Part shown: piece by piece, positions 11,386-23,575 of the stretch
Layout: each line of letters opens with the position of its first letter
How positions within the stretch are numbered: position 1 is the stretch's first letter
Source: Urophycis tenuis
Lineage: Eukaryota > Chordata > Actinopteri > Gadiformes > Phycidae
DNA length: 64,000 nucleotides
Direction of reading: 5' to 3'
NCBI GenBank assembly: GCA_036785325.1
Contig: JAXIVH010000016.1
Span: 4,685,552 to 4,749,551 of the forward strand
The notes under the pieces: generated by a model
The model's database searches: none
Told to the model about the DNA's origin: nothing
The model's input: only the letters and a program-made list of their open reading frames with translations
Position numbers and translations under genes: made by a program

Positions 11386-12545
11386 ATTTTCCATGATATT
11401 GTCTATTTGTCTTTCGATTATGGAATAGTCACTAGAGGAAGTATGTTTTCGCCCTATATTGTTATATAAGTGTTGTTATAACAACATCTTCCCAATAATT
11501 AAAATGATGGTTTGTGCTGTTCCCTATTTTAAAGCAATAGCTTTCATTGTCATGCATTCATTCTATTTCATTTTACTTTGAAACGTGCTTTTTTCCTCAA
11601 CATATATTTTTTTATTTCTTATTGGATATTTAGGCAGAACACATGCAAAGGCAAAGTAACATGCTACATTTTCACAAAACCTGCCGAGTTTAGCCTCTAA
11701 GGGGCAGTATTGCATTTCTAAATGTGGCCTTTCAGCAACTTTTGGTACAGCAATCTATTAACAATAACTCTACATCTTTTTCTAGAAATAGGAATATAAA
11801 TGTGACGACTTTAAAACAAAAATCTTTTTTTTTTCCATCAAAACAACAAGTGTAATACATTGATCAGAAACAGAAACACAGCGTGTTATGGAACACATTT
11901 ACTATCGATCATTATCAATCAACTGGACTCAAATCAAAAGACCCTCACACACGAGGAAAGAGAGATAGGAAAGATGTCCCTGCTCTATATCTGTCTAACA
12001 TGTGTGCGTGGTTCATTCTTGCATAGATACTGCTTAACTTTATTATATTTTAGCTACATATGCATAACATTATAACATGCAAGCTAGTTATAATCATATA
12101 ATATTGACATATGCATAAAAATATAACATCCATAATAGTAATAATCATATAATAGTTACACATGCAGAATAGGTTTATAAACTCTAGCTCTAATGATATT
12201 ATAGAACCTGCAGAATAGTTGATTCAGGAGTCAAGTTATAACAAATATTTGCTTGTATCAGTTTCTATCCTACATTTTGAACTGGAAGCCACTATGGCCA
12301 CAACAACTAAGGAAAAAGTAAATACTATTAATCATAAAAACGGAATAATTGTGATGTGATGAATGTTAGAAACTACACTTTTTAAACTTCATGTAAATGG
12401 CTTCATGAACATGCATATGATCTTAATTAATAGAAGAATAAATGCTAAAAATGAGCAAAGCAGAGGTTCAATGAAGGGGCCTTTCAGGTGCCAAGAGGGA
12501 AGAGTCCCTGGCAGTTCAAAGGTCAGCGAGCTGCTGGCACTCTGG
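11386..12545. other. Receptor-array spacer: distal flank of unit 0 and 3' flank of unit 1
   Basis: This region has no gene. 11386-11560 matches 43345-43530 (TTGTCTATTTGTCTTTC, then AACAACATCTTCCCAAT). 11580-11870 matches 16980-17250 and 45010-45140 (AACACATGCAAAGGCA, then CAGCAATCTATTAACAA). 12040-12480 matches 39700-40380, the 3' flank of the next unit. The junction between two tandem receptor units is therefore at about 11.9-12.0 kb. Confidence 0.6.
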
Positions 12546-15500
12546 CTAAAGCCCTGTCTGGCCGAAGCCCACTGAGACGTTAACGTAGGTTCCAGCGTCC
12601 TCTGCTGCAATGGAGGACAGCTGGATGGCTGAACAAGCAGAACATTAAAGAACGAGATCACAACAAGGACAATAAAGTATGTGTTTCACAGTTGTCACAA
12701 AGAGACGGACATTTTGTACCTTGAGGTTTGGAGGTTTTCTTTCTCTTTTGTGTCCAGTAGACTCCCACTGCAACGAGGAGCAGTGTCATCACTAACAGAC
12801 AGCGAACAATTGTAGGGATGACCCAATCTGTCACAGAGAAAAGTATGGCACGGAGGACAAACATTTATGTTTCAATCCAAGATTCCTTAGTTCATTTATT
12901 TCACAAACATTGATGAACATGTATAGGGTTAGGGTTATATACATATAACCTGACAGGTAAGCAGTATGACATCATTATCTTCACATGTTATGAACATAAT
13001 GGTTTGTGTAAATAATCTAGTCTGCTTACCCATTGCATTGACACTGCTTGGTTCCACAGTTGTTGCTGTATCAGTGCATAAGGTGTTATTGTCTTTATAC
13101 ACCCACTGTGATATCTGTGTGCCATTAGATGTACAGTTTACATATATGAAACCTATCAGAGACAATGGTTATAGGTCATGTGATGAGTCAGCCAGTGAAT
13201 CCAAGCTCCTTTCATTCATTTCCCTCATTGTATTTTTCACTCACCATCACACACAGACAAGGCTATGTCAGCCGTGGCGCTGCTCACGTTGTTTCTGACC
13301 GAGCATGTGAGCAGTCCCGACCGGCCCAGCTCCAGAGTGATGCTGCTAGTGATACTGTTTCCAGAGAGGAGAGGAGAGTCTTTCAGCGGGTGTCTGTCTA
13401 GACTCCAGCTGTAGTGGGGTCTGTCCCCCTCGACAGAGCAGGACACCCTCTGCTGTCCATCGGACAGACACTCCCGGGACAGCTTGGGAGAGGAGACCGG
13501 TGCTGAGGGAAACCGACTGAGGAGTTGAGTCTTACAGTTTACCAGAACCACAAACCTTCTGTCATTCTCATATATAAATGTAACTTCATGAAATGATGAT
13601 TCAAAGAATCCACCTCTTTAACTCCCCCCTCTCCTCCCAGACAAACTAGTGTTTACTACACTTGACATGTTTCATGCCAACAGTCACAGATTGGACACAG
13701 ATCAACATGTTCCCCCTCAGCACTTCTAAAGTCAGTTGAGTTGAAGTATTCAAGTACAATTATGTCAAGTAGAGACACACAGGATTCTCTTCATATCAAA
13801 TGTTGACAGAATGAATAATATAATAATTATTGGGACCTTGTGGTCTTTATTTGTCATTCCCATGACATGGGAACGAAATTCGTTCTCTGCATTTGACCCA
13901 TCCTATTGTACATATTGTACATTTGACCCATCCCATTGTCGTATTGTACGTAGGAGCAGTGGGCTGCTCTGATCAGCGCCCGGGGAGCAAGTTGGGGTTC
14001 AGGGTTCAGTGTCTTGCTCAAGGACACTTCGACATGCAGACAGTTTTGGAAGTGGGGATCACAGGGATCGAACCCCCAACCCTACGGTTAGTGGACGACC
14101 ACTAACCACCAACTAACCACCAACCAACTACTCACTGAGCTACATGCCGCCCTCTGTTAATATATAAACAGAGGGATTATTTAAAGAGTTTATATAAAAT
14201 GCCTTAGAAACACACACAAAGTACAGTATACAGCACATTATATTACCAATAATATTTACACAGAGCCTGAGAGCAAATAATGTTTCTAGCTATGACACCA
14301 GAGGTTAGTGTCTAAAATAATCCTAAACGATTGAGGCTGAACATGCTGTTTCCCTCTGATCTGTAATCCTGTTTACCAATAATTACAGCATGCATCAAAT
14401 GTTACTGAAATATTGATATCGTCACTCACCTTGAATGGATAAATGACAAGTCGTACTTCCTTTTAGAACTCCCTCGTCGTCATGTACTTCCAATAAGTAT
14501 GTACCATTGTCTGACCTGCTGATGTTCTTTATGGTAAATATTCCAGTACTGTTATTAAATGAATATCGCCTGTCTTCTGGCGGTTGGTTGTACTTTAGAA
14601 TCGGAACATTGTTTTTCTTCAGTATGTAGATTACTAAGGACTGAGTAGACAGCTGGATATCCACGGTTCCTCCGAGGGGGACAGAGCACTGGGTTGTGAT
14701 GTGTGGCTGTGAGGCGTTGCAGAAGGTCTTCACTCCTGGAGGTTTTCAGAAGAGAATAAAACAACACAGGATTCACAGAATACCTCTCACTACTAGAACT
14801 ATAAGAACTCTCTTCGTACTACAAGAAGGAATGACATTTTGTATAAAACACACGCCATTGTAGAGAGGGGACACTGTACTTGCTAGATTTCATTTACATC
14901 ATTTCCATATAATTTTCGAATGAATATAAGTAAACTCTTGTCTTGTGATCCAGTTGCCATCTGTAATAACGGAAGTTACCTCACATTAAAGTGATGGTTC
15001 GGAGTGAAATTCACCCTGAGCTAATTTACACCAATAGTCATGCTAAATACCCCCTGGGATGCATTTTTAGCGACGGTCAATATTTATCAAGTTTAGGGTT
15101 ATCAGCCGAAAGACTTCGTACTGGAGTGCCGGTACAGTGGGTACATCTCGTCAATGACTACTAATAATGCATGGATTGTTACCCAACTTCTGTAGTAGTA
15201 CATATATGGTCTGTACTCACAAAACAAGGCATTTTAAAGTTTGTAAGTACACCAGGAGTTTATTTAAAAGAGCACTTTTCTGATAGCTTCAACTAGCTGT
15301 TGCTAAGGCTACCGCTGCGTCGACGTCTCTTCCGTCTTTCCGGATAAGTTCGTAAAAGTCCTCTTCAAAACTCACAAGTGTAAGGAAAAGATTAGTGAAT
15401 TCAACACTCCATCGAAATGTATTCACAACTGGAATAATTGAATACTTGAAATTAGATGTAGTGTTGAATTCACTAACCTCAGGGTGAATTTCAGTCACTT

Positions 15501-16044
15501 TAAGGGGAAGCCACAAAGTAAAAGGCAGTAATGATTTATGATATTCAAAACTGCATAGACTCAAATTACGTCAAATAAACATGACATGCCATCGTAGAGA
15601 GGGGACACTGTGCTACTAAATAATTCATGTTGGAACATATAAGATTTTATTATTGCTAGATTTCATTGACATAAGTTCCGTAACATTTGCATGTGAATAA
15701 AAATAACCTCTTCATAATGTATTGTGATCCAGTTGCCTTCTGCAACTGGAAACAGAAGTTACCTCACATTAAGGGGAAGCCACAAAGTAAAAGGCAGAGT
15801 AATGATTTATGATATTCAAAACTGAAGACTCAAGTTACACCAAATAAACAATGATTTTGTTTCATCCCCACAAAATTTTTGAAAACAGCTATGTATGTTT
15901 AAATAAATGACTAGAACACCATAACTGACTAAATAATATACAATGCATTAGGATTTGATGGCTTGATTTGAGTAATAAATTCATAGAAACCTCACCATCG
16001 GTCACCCCCATTAGTAACACGAGCACAGCCCCTATGTTGAGCAT
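12546..16044 (-). CDS. SLAM/CD48-like Ig receptor, unit 1 (complete six-exon model, 300 aa)
   Basis: Minus-strand exons: 16044-15996 (leader MLNIGAVLVLLMGVTD), 14735-14430 (IgV-like), 13502-13245 (IgC2-like), 13152-13030 (stalk), 12827-12720 (TM), 12604-12546 (tail, TAG stop). Every junction is AG/GT and phase 1; coding length is 903 nt with no stop. The V domain keeps DNGTYLLEV but lacks the canonical F-strand Cys, as in domain 1 of the CD2/SLAM family. The C2 has the Ig pair (RVSCSV, then LLTCSV) and the Trp (YSWSLD). The stalk exon has two Cys and NCT/NNT glycosylation sequons. The TM is about 21 residues (TIVRCLLVMTLLLVAVGV) followed by QKRKK. The tail ends AGTYVNVSVGFGQTGL; YVNV fits an SH2 pYxN site, not an ITIM. 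Likely a cell-surface immune receptor; the exact orthologue is unknown. Confidence 0.78.
13840..14155 (-). mobile_element. tRNA-derived SINE in intron of receptor unit 1
   Basis: On the minus strand the right end carries an A-box-like TAGCTCAGTGAGTAG and a B-box-like GGTTCGATCCC, followed by a SINE body ending in a region that describes the usual fish AAGGACACTTCGACATG segment. It is a degraded Pol III-type SINE, not a tRNA gene. Confidence 0.7.
14990..15499. mobile_element. 510-bp MITE in a TTAA target (piggyBac/Kolobok-type)
   Basis: Inverted ends AGTGATGG...TTCACCCTGAG and CTCAGGGTGAA...CAGTCACT are flanked by TTAA on both sides (14986-14989 and 15500-15503). The paralogous site in units 2 and 3 (near 42405 and 62405) carries a single TTAA with no insert, so this is an empty/filled pair. 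A related truncated copy lies at 38345-38764. The open frame inside it is not a known gene. Confidence 0.85.
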
Positions 16045-17257
16045 TTCAACCTCAGCGTTGTCTCAGTCGAGTCCACGACTTGAGCCTCTTCACAGGAACC
16101 TACAACCCAGTCTGTATGAGACCGAGATGTCAACACAGAAGTGGAAGTTGTGCAGTGGCTCAGCAAATATATTCACCACAACTAAAAGGGCCAATAACTA
16201 ATTAGGATGAACACAGTACTGTTTTAAGCATAGTATACTGGCCATCTTCTAAGATGCAATCATTATTTATACAAACAAATTAGGAAATAAAGTATGACGA
16301 CATTCTCCTAATAAATATGACAGATTTTGACTTTGATTTTGTCTTGTGCCATTTTAATGTGGTACAATTTAAACAAGAAGCACAATTCAGGGTGTCAGAG
16401 TCCCAGCCCAAATGTTCAGGGTTCAAAAGATGGCTGACCATCTCACTCATAATGACACTGGGAAAAGTCACTTTTGATGGAAGGGTCTGCTGAATGAGTT
16501 AAGTGTGGTCAAAACTAGACACACTTGTTGCTGCTGGACCTTTGCTTTTTAGTCTAGTTGTTAGAGTTTCCATGATCAGAGCCAATAAAAGCCATGAGGG
16601 GGAAGTCAGAGACAGCAGTGAGGCAAAGACAGCTGAGCTGTTTGCCTCAGTATCATTAGTTCCCCTGAAATTACCATGACTATGTTGTTATAGAAGAAGA
16701 TAGTAAGAACTTGAGTTGAGACCAGTTGCCAGTTCTTTGTTCCTCAAAATCTATTTTTTTATTTCTATATATATTTCTAACTCAAATTAAGATGTAAAGG
16801 GGGAATTTTTAGCAGATGCTTTTGTCCAAAGTGACATACAGTACAATCAGTACATTTGTGGGGTTCCACATGTGGAGGAGGGGAATCAAGGGAATCAAAC
16901 CGCCAAACTTACGTTTAGTGGACGAAACGCTCTGTCGACCCGCTCTATCCACTGAGCTACTGTCGCCAGACATAAAATACATTATCTTCATTTGGATATT
17001 TAGGTAGACCACATGCAAAGGCAGAGTAACATGTTACATTTTCACAAAACCTGCTTTAGCCTCTATGGGACAGTATTGCATTTCTAAATGTAGCCTTTCA
17101 GCATCTTTTTGTACAGCAATCTATTAACAATTACACTACATCATTTTCTAGAAATAGCAATATAAATTGTTCACTGTGATGACTTGAAAACAAAAATCTA
17201 CTTTTTTCATTCAAAACAATAATACATTGATCAGAAACAGAAACACAGCGCGTTATG
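16045..17257 (-). promoter_or_regulatory. Conserved 5' flank of receptor unit 1 with an embedded SINE
   Basis: 16045-16700 aligns with the flanks of units 0 and 2 and probably includes the promoter. 16805-16975 is a tRNA-derived SINE (see next entry). 16980-17257 matches 11640-11880 and 45010-45140 and is cut by an LTR-like insertion at 17258. No gene is seen. Confidence 0.5.
16805..16975 (-). mobile_element. tRNA-derived SINE
   Basis: Minus-strand A box (TAGCTCAGTGGATAGAG) and degraded B box (GGTTTGATTCCC). It shares the tail AAGTGACATACAGTACAATC with the SINE at 41345-41522. Confidence 0.7.
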
Positions 17258-17581
17258 TGTAGCCGATGGGACCAATCGGTGTAGGGAACTTTTATTTTGC
17301 TTCACCTCTGTCACCTTTCTTGTGTGTTTGAGTCACTAGTAAGGGGGGTGGGCTGTGATTGGTTGCAAATGAGTTAAATCGGGACAGGCTTGGATAGACA
17401 CCTTGGGTCCTCATGCCGGTAGCCGTCCATCGCTGGTTGTGGAGTCTAGCCGGGTTTCGGGTCTTCAGTGGCACGTGTGGTCGCTGGCAGCATATAGAAG
17501 CTGGGTGTGCTGCTTTCTCTGGTGCAGCGTTTAGACAGCGAAGAAGCACGCTGCCATACAACTGTCACAGGGTGCAGTGTG

Positions 17582-17618
<37 letters not shown>

Positions 17619-17995
17619 ACAGGTGCTGATTGGCCCATGCCGCTAGTAGCGGCGAGCCCAACCTCCTTCAGCCTGGTGATTAAGGAGATGCGAGCCCGGT
17701 GTGCGGGAGAGGAGAAAGGAGACGGCAGACGCCAAGTCGAGCGGGAGTGGACCGAGACGAGGTAGAGCTCGAGGAGAACCACAGGGGTATCGACCAGCCT
17801 TCGGCCGGATCAACAGAACCCAGGAAGACGGGAAGAGTCCCGGCAACTCGACGACACCTGGAAAAAAAAGTTTCAGCGGAGAGAACATTGGCGCCCGCTG
17901 TTACCGAGAGTGAGACACGCTACGTGGGAAAGCGAAGAGGAGAATGTGCGCTTCACCCCTCCTCCAGTTACGTCCAGAGATTCTCTACATAGGGA
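17258..17995 (+). mobile_element. LTR-like left piece, with a primer-binding-site-like motif
   Basis: It begins TGTAGCC and contains a (GT)n microsatellite at 17583-17617. Near 17888 it has AACA|TTGGCGCCCGCTG, which looks like an LTR end followed by a TGGCGCCC-type primer binding site. If that is right, 17258-17888 is a 5' LTR and 17889-17995 is leader sequence, an alternative to the split-solo-LTR reading. No gag frame follows. Short open frames across the microsatellite are spurious. Confidence 0.5.
17583..17617. repeat. (GT)n microsatellite
   Basis: An uninterrupted GT run inside the LTR-like piece. Confidence 0.95.
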
Positions 17996-18057
17996 GATTC
18001 CAATCTTCGGGTGAAAACCTGTAACTGCTGTGGGGTCTCATGAGGGAGACCAGAAGC

Positions 18058-18669
18058 CAGGCCCGGGGTGGCCATCGGGAGGTTCGGGAGGTTTCCCGGT
18101 GGGCCGGTCCATTTTCAAATGTCTTTTGGGCCGCTTGAGTGGGGAAAAATAACTTTGACCATTAATTTATCATCTCCTAAAGTAGACGTTCTTCATTCGT
18201 CTGACATTTCAGCCCCAGCATCGCAGTATATGTAATATGGATTATATAATCTAAGGTACTCCTCCCCTCCCTAATATCTGAGTTGGATGGGTCCATGGTT
18301 CTTTTATTTAGCGGTACCGGTAACAGATGAGAGGACAGAAGCGTGACCAGTGTCTTTGATTATGGAGAGCAGAAAAAGCCCAGGTTTAAAAAAATATGGG
18401 CACTGGAAGAAGATGCTGCCAAATGTGAAAATTAACATGTAAACTACAGCATGACATGTGTAAGTTAGCCCAAGCTGTAGGACATGGTTCAAGTGAATTT
18501 TTTTTCTCCTAGATTTTATTTCAGCAATCGCCATATTTTGATATCTAATAAAAAAGGGATAGTAAGAGTTTTGCGTTGTTCATTTACTGAAATTCTTCCA
18601 CCACTGAAAAAAGTGGGCCGATCTGGGCCCAAAACTCCCGGGCTGAAAATGGGTCCCACCCCGGCCCTG
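18058..18669. mobile_element. hAT-type MITE, TSD CCAGAAGC
   Basis: Ends are CAGGCCCGGGGTGG (left) and CCCACCCCGGCCCTG (right), near-perfect inverted repeats of the CAGGG type. The 8-bp TSD CCAGAAGC is exact at 18050-18057 and 18670-18677. Length is 612 bp and no transposase is present; it is mobilised in trans, if at all. Confidence 0.92.
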
Positions 18670-18763
18670 CCAGAAGCTGTTCTGTTTGAATGGAATCCTA
18701 TGGGAGAAGTGGCTATGTACGCTGAACAAACTCTTATTTTGAGAAAACAGTAGGTGTTATAGC

Positions 18764-21231
18764 AATAGGGGTTATGCGCAACATTCTTCCGGGTTCTCAA
18801 AACAGGTCTAACTACTTCCGGCAGTCCGCTGCTGTCTCCATGGCTGACTCACCTAGCGAAGTAAAATAACTTCTACAGCCGGTGTTTACAGGAGCTACCC
18901 CTAATAACAATTTCCCATGTACACACTATTGCCAAACAGACCTCCAGAACCCTGAGTACTGTGTTTGACAAGGGATTTAAGTTTTACGCTTCCTCATTTA
19001 TTCATAATTATGAAGGTATGTAGTATGTAGCTTTTGCTAATGGCACCCGATATAGCGTTAGGTAACTATCAGTCGTTAGTTTAGACTTGTATGCTATCAG
19101 TAGTTTAGCCTTTTTTTGTCACAGACGATTAAAACAATCAAATGAAGACTGCGTTTTAGCGATGGGGTTTTGGTACCAATAGTATAATTACTACGAGGTC
19201 CTGTGTGTTAATGCTGGTCCTATGTGTCGACTGTAGGTCTAATGTCGACTTCCGTTCTGGCAGGTGGTTCAGCATTATTTTGTTTGTATAATGACAAATG
19301 TGATAAATAAATGAATGAACAATTGCTGTATCTTCTTGTCCACCAGTTTCAAACAAAGACAGGTTGACAGGTACTGTCAGTGTCAAGAGCAGCTAGTCAC
19401 AGGTCCATGCAGAAGAATGAAAAAACACTGGCAAATGGTTCCTATCTTCAGGTCATTCTCCTCTCAAATGAGGACTATGACACTATACTGACTTTATGGA
19501 CTTTAGTTTTGTAAATGAATTTCTATCTCTTTTTCCACACATTGCAGTTACTGAAGCCAGCAGACCATACATACAACATATTTTACTTTTATAATTGTAA
19601 CCTTGTCACAGTAGGATATGAACTGTACCACTTTGTTTCATAGAAATACACTCTACAAGGGTGTGAATGGGAACCTGTTCAATATTGGACTGCTATGTAT
19701 TGAGGACCCTTATAAAGACTGAAGGCCCCTCATAGCAACAATGTCCACCAGTGATGAGAAAACACTGGTGTAGCCCAAAAGGGAAGTTTACTTTCTAACC
19801 AGCAGCCCATCTACTAGGGTAATACAGATCAATATGGATGCTCCACCTCTTCCACAGCTTCCTTTAGATGACTACCGGCTTGCCCCGACAGACTGTGCAC
19901 ATGCGCTAACCGACGAACAACACTTCCACCTGAAAAGTTTGAATGTCACATTTAGATTGAGGTGGCAACCAGAGAGCAGGCTGGAAATTCAGAGTGCCAT
20001 CAGCTGCCATAATTCTACTCAAATTTAGAAACGTCTTTTACTCAAATAGGTGCAGATATGGAGTTTACGGCAGCACAAGAATACTGCAAAATAAGGAATG
20101 TAACCTACATGCCCTGTGGCCTAATTGTTCACCCTGATGCCCCAAGGCTTGGCACCTCACCAGATGGCCTAGTATTTGACCCTTTTGCACAGCCACCTTT
20201 TGGCCCAGTTGAGATCAAGTGCCCCAACATTAGCAGCTACGTTGACTGCAAGTATCTAAACATGAAGGAAGGAACACTGCTGTTAAAATAAAGTCACCTG
20301 TACTTCTGACAGGTGCAGGGGCAACTTTTGCTGACAGGAATGGGATGGTGTGACTTTGCCATTAGTGCTCAAGAAAAGATGCTAGTCCAACACATAGTAA
20401 TTGACCCAGAGGTCACAAAAGTAATAAGAAAAATGGCAGTTATTTTTTTCAATAGTTATATAGTACCTGACTTTTAATAGACGTTATGTTCTGAGCACAA
20501 CATTTATTTGACAGTATAAAAAACATTTTCTGCAAACATGTTTCAATAATGCTTCATGTACTAATGTATTTACAATAGGTACAATGATTTGGCTTACGAT
20601 AGGCACCTTAGATCATCCATTTGGCTATCATAGTCTTTACACCTCAAAGACGCGCTGTCATCGATCAGCTCCTCATCCTCCTCTTGCCGCTATGTCCTCT
20701 GCCACACGCTTGGCCGAGCGACCCGGCAGACTGAAGTTGTTCCAGGCGAACAACACCGGAATCACCCCGGGTTTCAAACGGCGTCGGCTCCATTCCATAC
20801 CCCCATTCAATTCAATATCTTCTGGCATAAAATGTCGACGGCAGAGGGTGGTGTGTCTCCTTATAACAAAGTTATCACACCTAATGTTTCGGACCCATAT
20901 TGCCCTGACTGACTCATCCTTTGGAAACTAGTGAAACAGCGAGCGTTAAATTCCCCGACACAGAGCCGCTAGCCACACAACAAAAACTGCTATTCAGATA
21001 TTGCGTTTCTGATATTTTAACATTTGTGACATTTTCATTAAAACAAATACACTTAAGTTTGATCAGAAATAAGAATTTTATTATAATAAGCGACACTGAG
21101 AAGTTACCTCAGAGGATTTCACCTACCGCTGCAGTCAACCACTGTGTACGAAGTGAAAAGCGGAAATGATTAGACCTGTTTAGACCAGTGTTCCGGTTTG
21201 AGCGCTGGGCGTTCCGCATAACCCCTATTAG
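18764..21231. mobile_element. DNA transposon carrying a YqaJ-type nuclease relic (ISL2EU-like)
   Basis: Inverted ends AATAGGGGTTATGCG at 18764 and CGCATAACCCCTATT ending at 21231. If the element proper starts at GGGG, TA dinucleotides flank both sides. The inside is mostly non-coding apart from the YqaJ pseudogene on the plus strand. ISL2EU-type elements are known to carry a YqaJ-family nuclease beside the transposase; no transposase was recognised, so the family call is tentative. The ends share further, weaker similarity (CAAACCGG-type) inside the perfect part. Confidence 0.6.
19834..20460 (+). pseudogene. YqaJ-like recombinase/exonuclease remnant
   Basis: The first frame (19834-20028) reads LPLDDYRLAPTDCAHALT, resembling the N-terminal part of fish YqaJ-domain proteins. 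A second frame (20058-20291) holds the nuclease core: GTSPDGLVFDP followed by GPVEIKCPN, i.e. the D...ExK metal-binding arrangement of the lambda-exonuclease/YqaJ fold, after IVHPDAPRLG. Similarity continues out of frame to about 20460 (VQGQLLLTGMGWCDFAI). There are frame breaks near 20030 and 20291, so it is dead. Its role in transposons is inferred, perhaps end processing. It lies between the inverted ends of the 18764-21231 element. Confidence 0.7.
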
Positions 21232-21369
21232 ACTTGTTGACGTGTTGATCTTTGATGTTGATCTTTAGCATCTTATCCACAGCCTAGCAAAGTATGACGA
21301 CTCCTGCGAAGATCTCAAACGAAATAATGGTCGTTTTGTGAGACAAGTGACAGTTGGAGGTGTTACGAC

Positions 21370-21882
21370 CATAGACTGTATATAAATATGGACAAACCCT
21401 CCGTGACGTCACCCATAGACATTCTTAACAGCGGAGATGAAGCCTAAAATTGAGCTACTGGGCGCCGCCATCATGGACATTTCAGTCTGTGTTCTAAGCC
21501 CGCCTACCTCCGGCCAGACCAATCAAAGCCTCGAATCCGTGAAGGTCATGCCGTGATGACAGATGACAGCTGCCAATCAAGTTGACCACACCCTTAATTA
21601 TTCATAAAATAAATCCTTCTCTGTGCATTAAAATAATGGATTCTAAAAAATTCACCCCCCTCACAGTTGTCATGGACTCGAACACTACTGAAAGACATCA
21701 AAACTGTTTTTTGAACCAGGCTGTAAACATGTTTATTTTGGCTGTAAAGTTAGACATTTTAACATGGGTGTCTATGGGAGTTGACTCCTTTCTGCAGCCA
21801 GCCTCAAGCGGCCAGTCGAGGAACTGCAAGTTTTTGCACTTCCGCATGGGCTTCATTTTTCAGCATGGAATGTTGCCGCTTG
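21370..21882. mobile_element. hAT-like MITE, TSD GTTACGAC
   Basis: A 513-bp segment starting CATAGACTGTATATAAA and ending GTTGCCGCTTG, a combination I associate with a common teleost repeat. It is flanked by an exact 8-bp direct repeat GTTACGAC at 21362-21369 and 21883-21890. An open frame at 21582-21914 overruns the right end and is not a gene. Confidence 0.8.
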
Positions 21883-22464
21883 GTTACGACAGACGGAACC
21901 CATTTACGTTTTAATGGGCCAACTTCCTAGAATGATCTTCCTACTCTCATCACAAACCACCCCGCCTCAATTTGTAATTGTTTTAACAGATTTTTGCAGG
22001 TAATCGTGTAACTGTCGTAACATCATGAGACAGTTGGGTGACGTCGGAGAACTGATATGATTGGCTCAGAGTGACACACGTGACCCAGGCTAACGCTAGT
22101 TAGCCGTTATGTTTTCGTCAATGGGAAAACGGCTAAGATTGCTATCTCCCTATGTAGAGAATCTCTGTTAAGTCTCCTTCTTTGCTTGTCCTACATTTCC
22201 GTATTTAACATTCAGTTCGCTCGACCGCTGCCCACATCAGGAGCGTTAAAATCCAGAACTGAGAACCATAAGGGGAGGGCCGCTAATTTCTTGCATGTTT
22301 ATTTTGTATTTCATTCGCCTGAGTTGAGTAATTTTCCTTTTACTTCTACTTGATTTATAGTTTGGTGTTATAGAGTGATTTATATTTATTGTTCTTTTTG
22401 GTTTTATTAGTCGGCCACCCGTTTGAGTTTTACTTGTTTACCCTGAACTTCTGACAATAGTGTA
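21883..22464. other. Intergenic sequence, nothing recognised
   Basis: No credible gene. One detail: 22146-22169 is the reverse complement of about 24 bp at 17972-17995 (core CTATGTAGAGAATCTC), so the two sites may be ends or pieces of one element. Confidence 0.4.
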
Positions 22465-22655
22465 TGTCTGCAGACCCGGAGGCTGCAGATTCATGCCCGC
22501 AGATCTACGACCGCAGTTTTAGGTACCTCACAGTGCCACCTACTGGGAGGAGTATGTGCCTGCAATACCGGAGGCTGCAGTTTCAGGACTGCATTTGGTT
22601 TTATAATATTAGAGGTTAATTCCAGCCATATACTACTTAATATACTATTAACGGT

Positions 22656-22813
22656 ATTTTCTGTCTAACTATAATATTTAAGGTTTATTCCACCCAAATG
22701 CCAAAACAATTGTGATTCATGATATCCCAATATCATCCTAAAGTTATTGTTTCTCTAACTATAATATTTGAGGTTTATTCCACCCAAATGCCAAAACGAT
22801 TGTGCTTCATGAT
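22656..22813. repeat. ~92-bp tandem duplication
   Basis: Two copies share CTAACTATAATATTTRAGG and ATTCCACCCAAATGCC, then AAAACRATTGTG, starting at about 22667 and 22755. Confidence 0.75.
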
Positions 22814-22959
22814 AATACTACAGTTCCATATAGGTGTTATATCACTGTCCAGAACAAATAAATGACTGGATGAACCAAAGTTTTCTTCAATTAAACCACA
22901 ACTAAACTGAGGTAATTGATTTTGGCAATAAAGAAAAGACGATTGCTGTTAGTAAATAC

Positions 22960-23575
22960 CACTGTCTTTAAAGACCAAATACCAAGTCCAAAACCTTGGT
23001 GTACTGATACACTCGGATCTGATTTTCAGCAGTCATATCAAATCAATCACCAAAACCCCCTTCTACCAGCTGAAGAACACATCCAGAGTGAGAGGTCTCA
23101 TGTCCCAAACAGATCAGAAGAAGCTGATCCATGCTTTTATCTCTAGTAGACTTGACTATTGTAATGGTCTGACAGGACTGCCCCACAAGAGCATTAAACA
23201 GCTGCAGCTCATTCAGAGTGCTGCAGCTCTGGTTCTTACTGACCAAGAGATCAGAGCATATTACTCCAGTTCAGATGACTTTACACTGGCTCCCAGGCAG
23301 CTATAGAATATACTTAAAGTTCTGCTACTGGTCTATAAATCATTGAATGGAAATTGCAATAATTCTGTAAGGACTTTGAATTATTTAAATCCTTTACTGA
23401 TTTTAACGCTGTTGCATTATACTGCACTGTGTTTTAAATTAACCTCTATTTATGCATGTTCATGTTTTAAATGCTCTTTGTTCTGTTTTTAAATGCTTTT
23501 AAATGTTGAACTTTTAATCATTAAACCGCATTGAGTTGCCTTGTGTATGAAATGTGCTATATAAATAATTAAAGC
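22960..23575 (+). mobile_element. LINE 3' fragment (RT C-terminus and tail)
   Basis: The plus strand encodes pieces typical of the end of a jockey-superfamily LINE: LGVLIHSDLIFSSHI (about 23000), then RLDYCNGLTGLPHKS and IKQLQLIQSAAA (about 23150-23230). A 3' tail follows with GTGCTATATAAATAA at about 23560. Frames are broken. It is a short, 5'-truncated copy within the larger DNA element. Confidence 0.75.

Noticed and set aside
11860..12075. 71-codon open frame in the receptor spacer
   Set aside because: No domain, no conservation with the paralogous spacer near 39650, no splice or start support.
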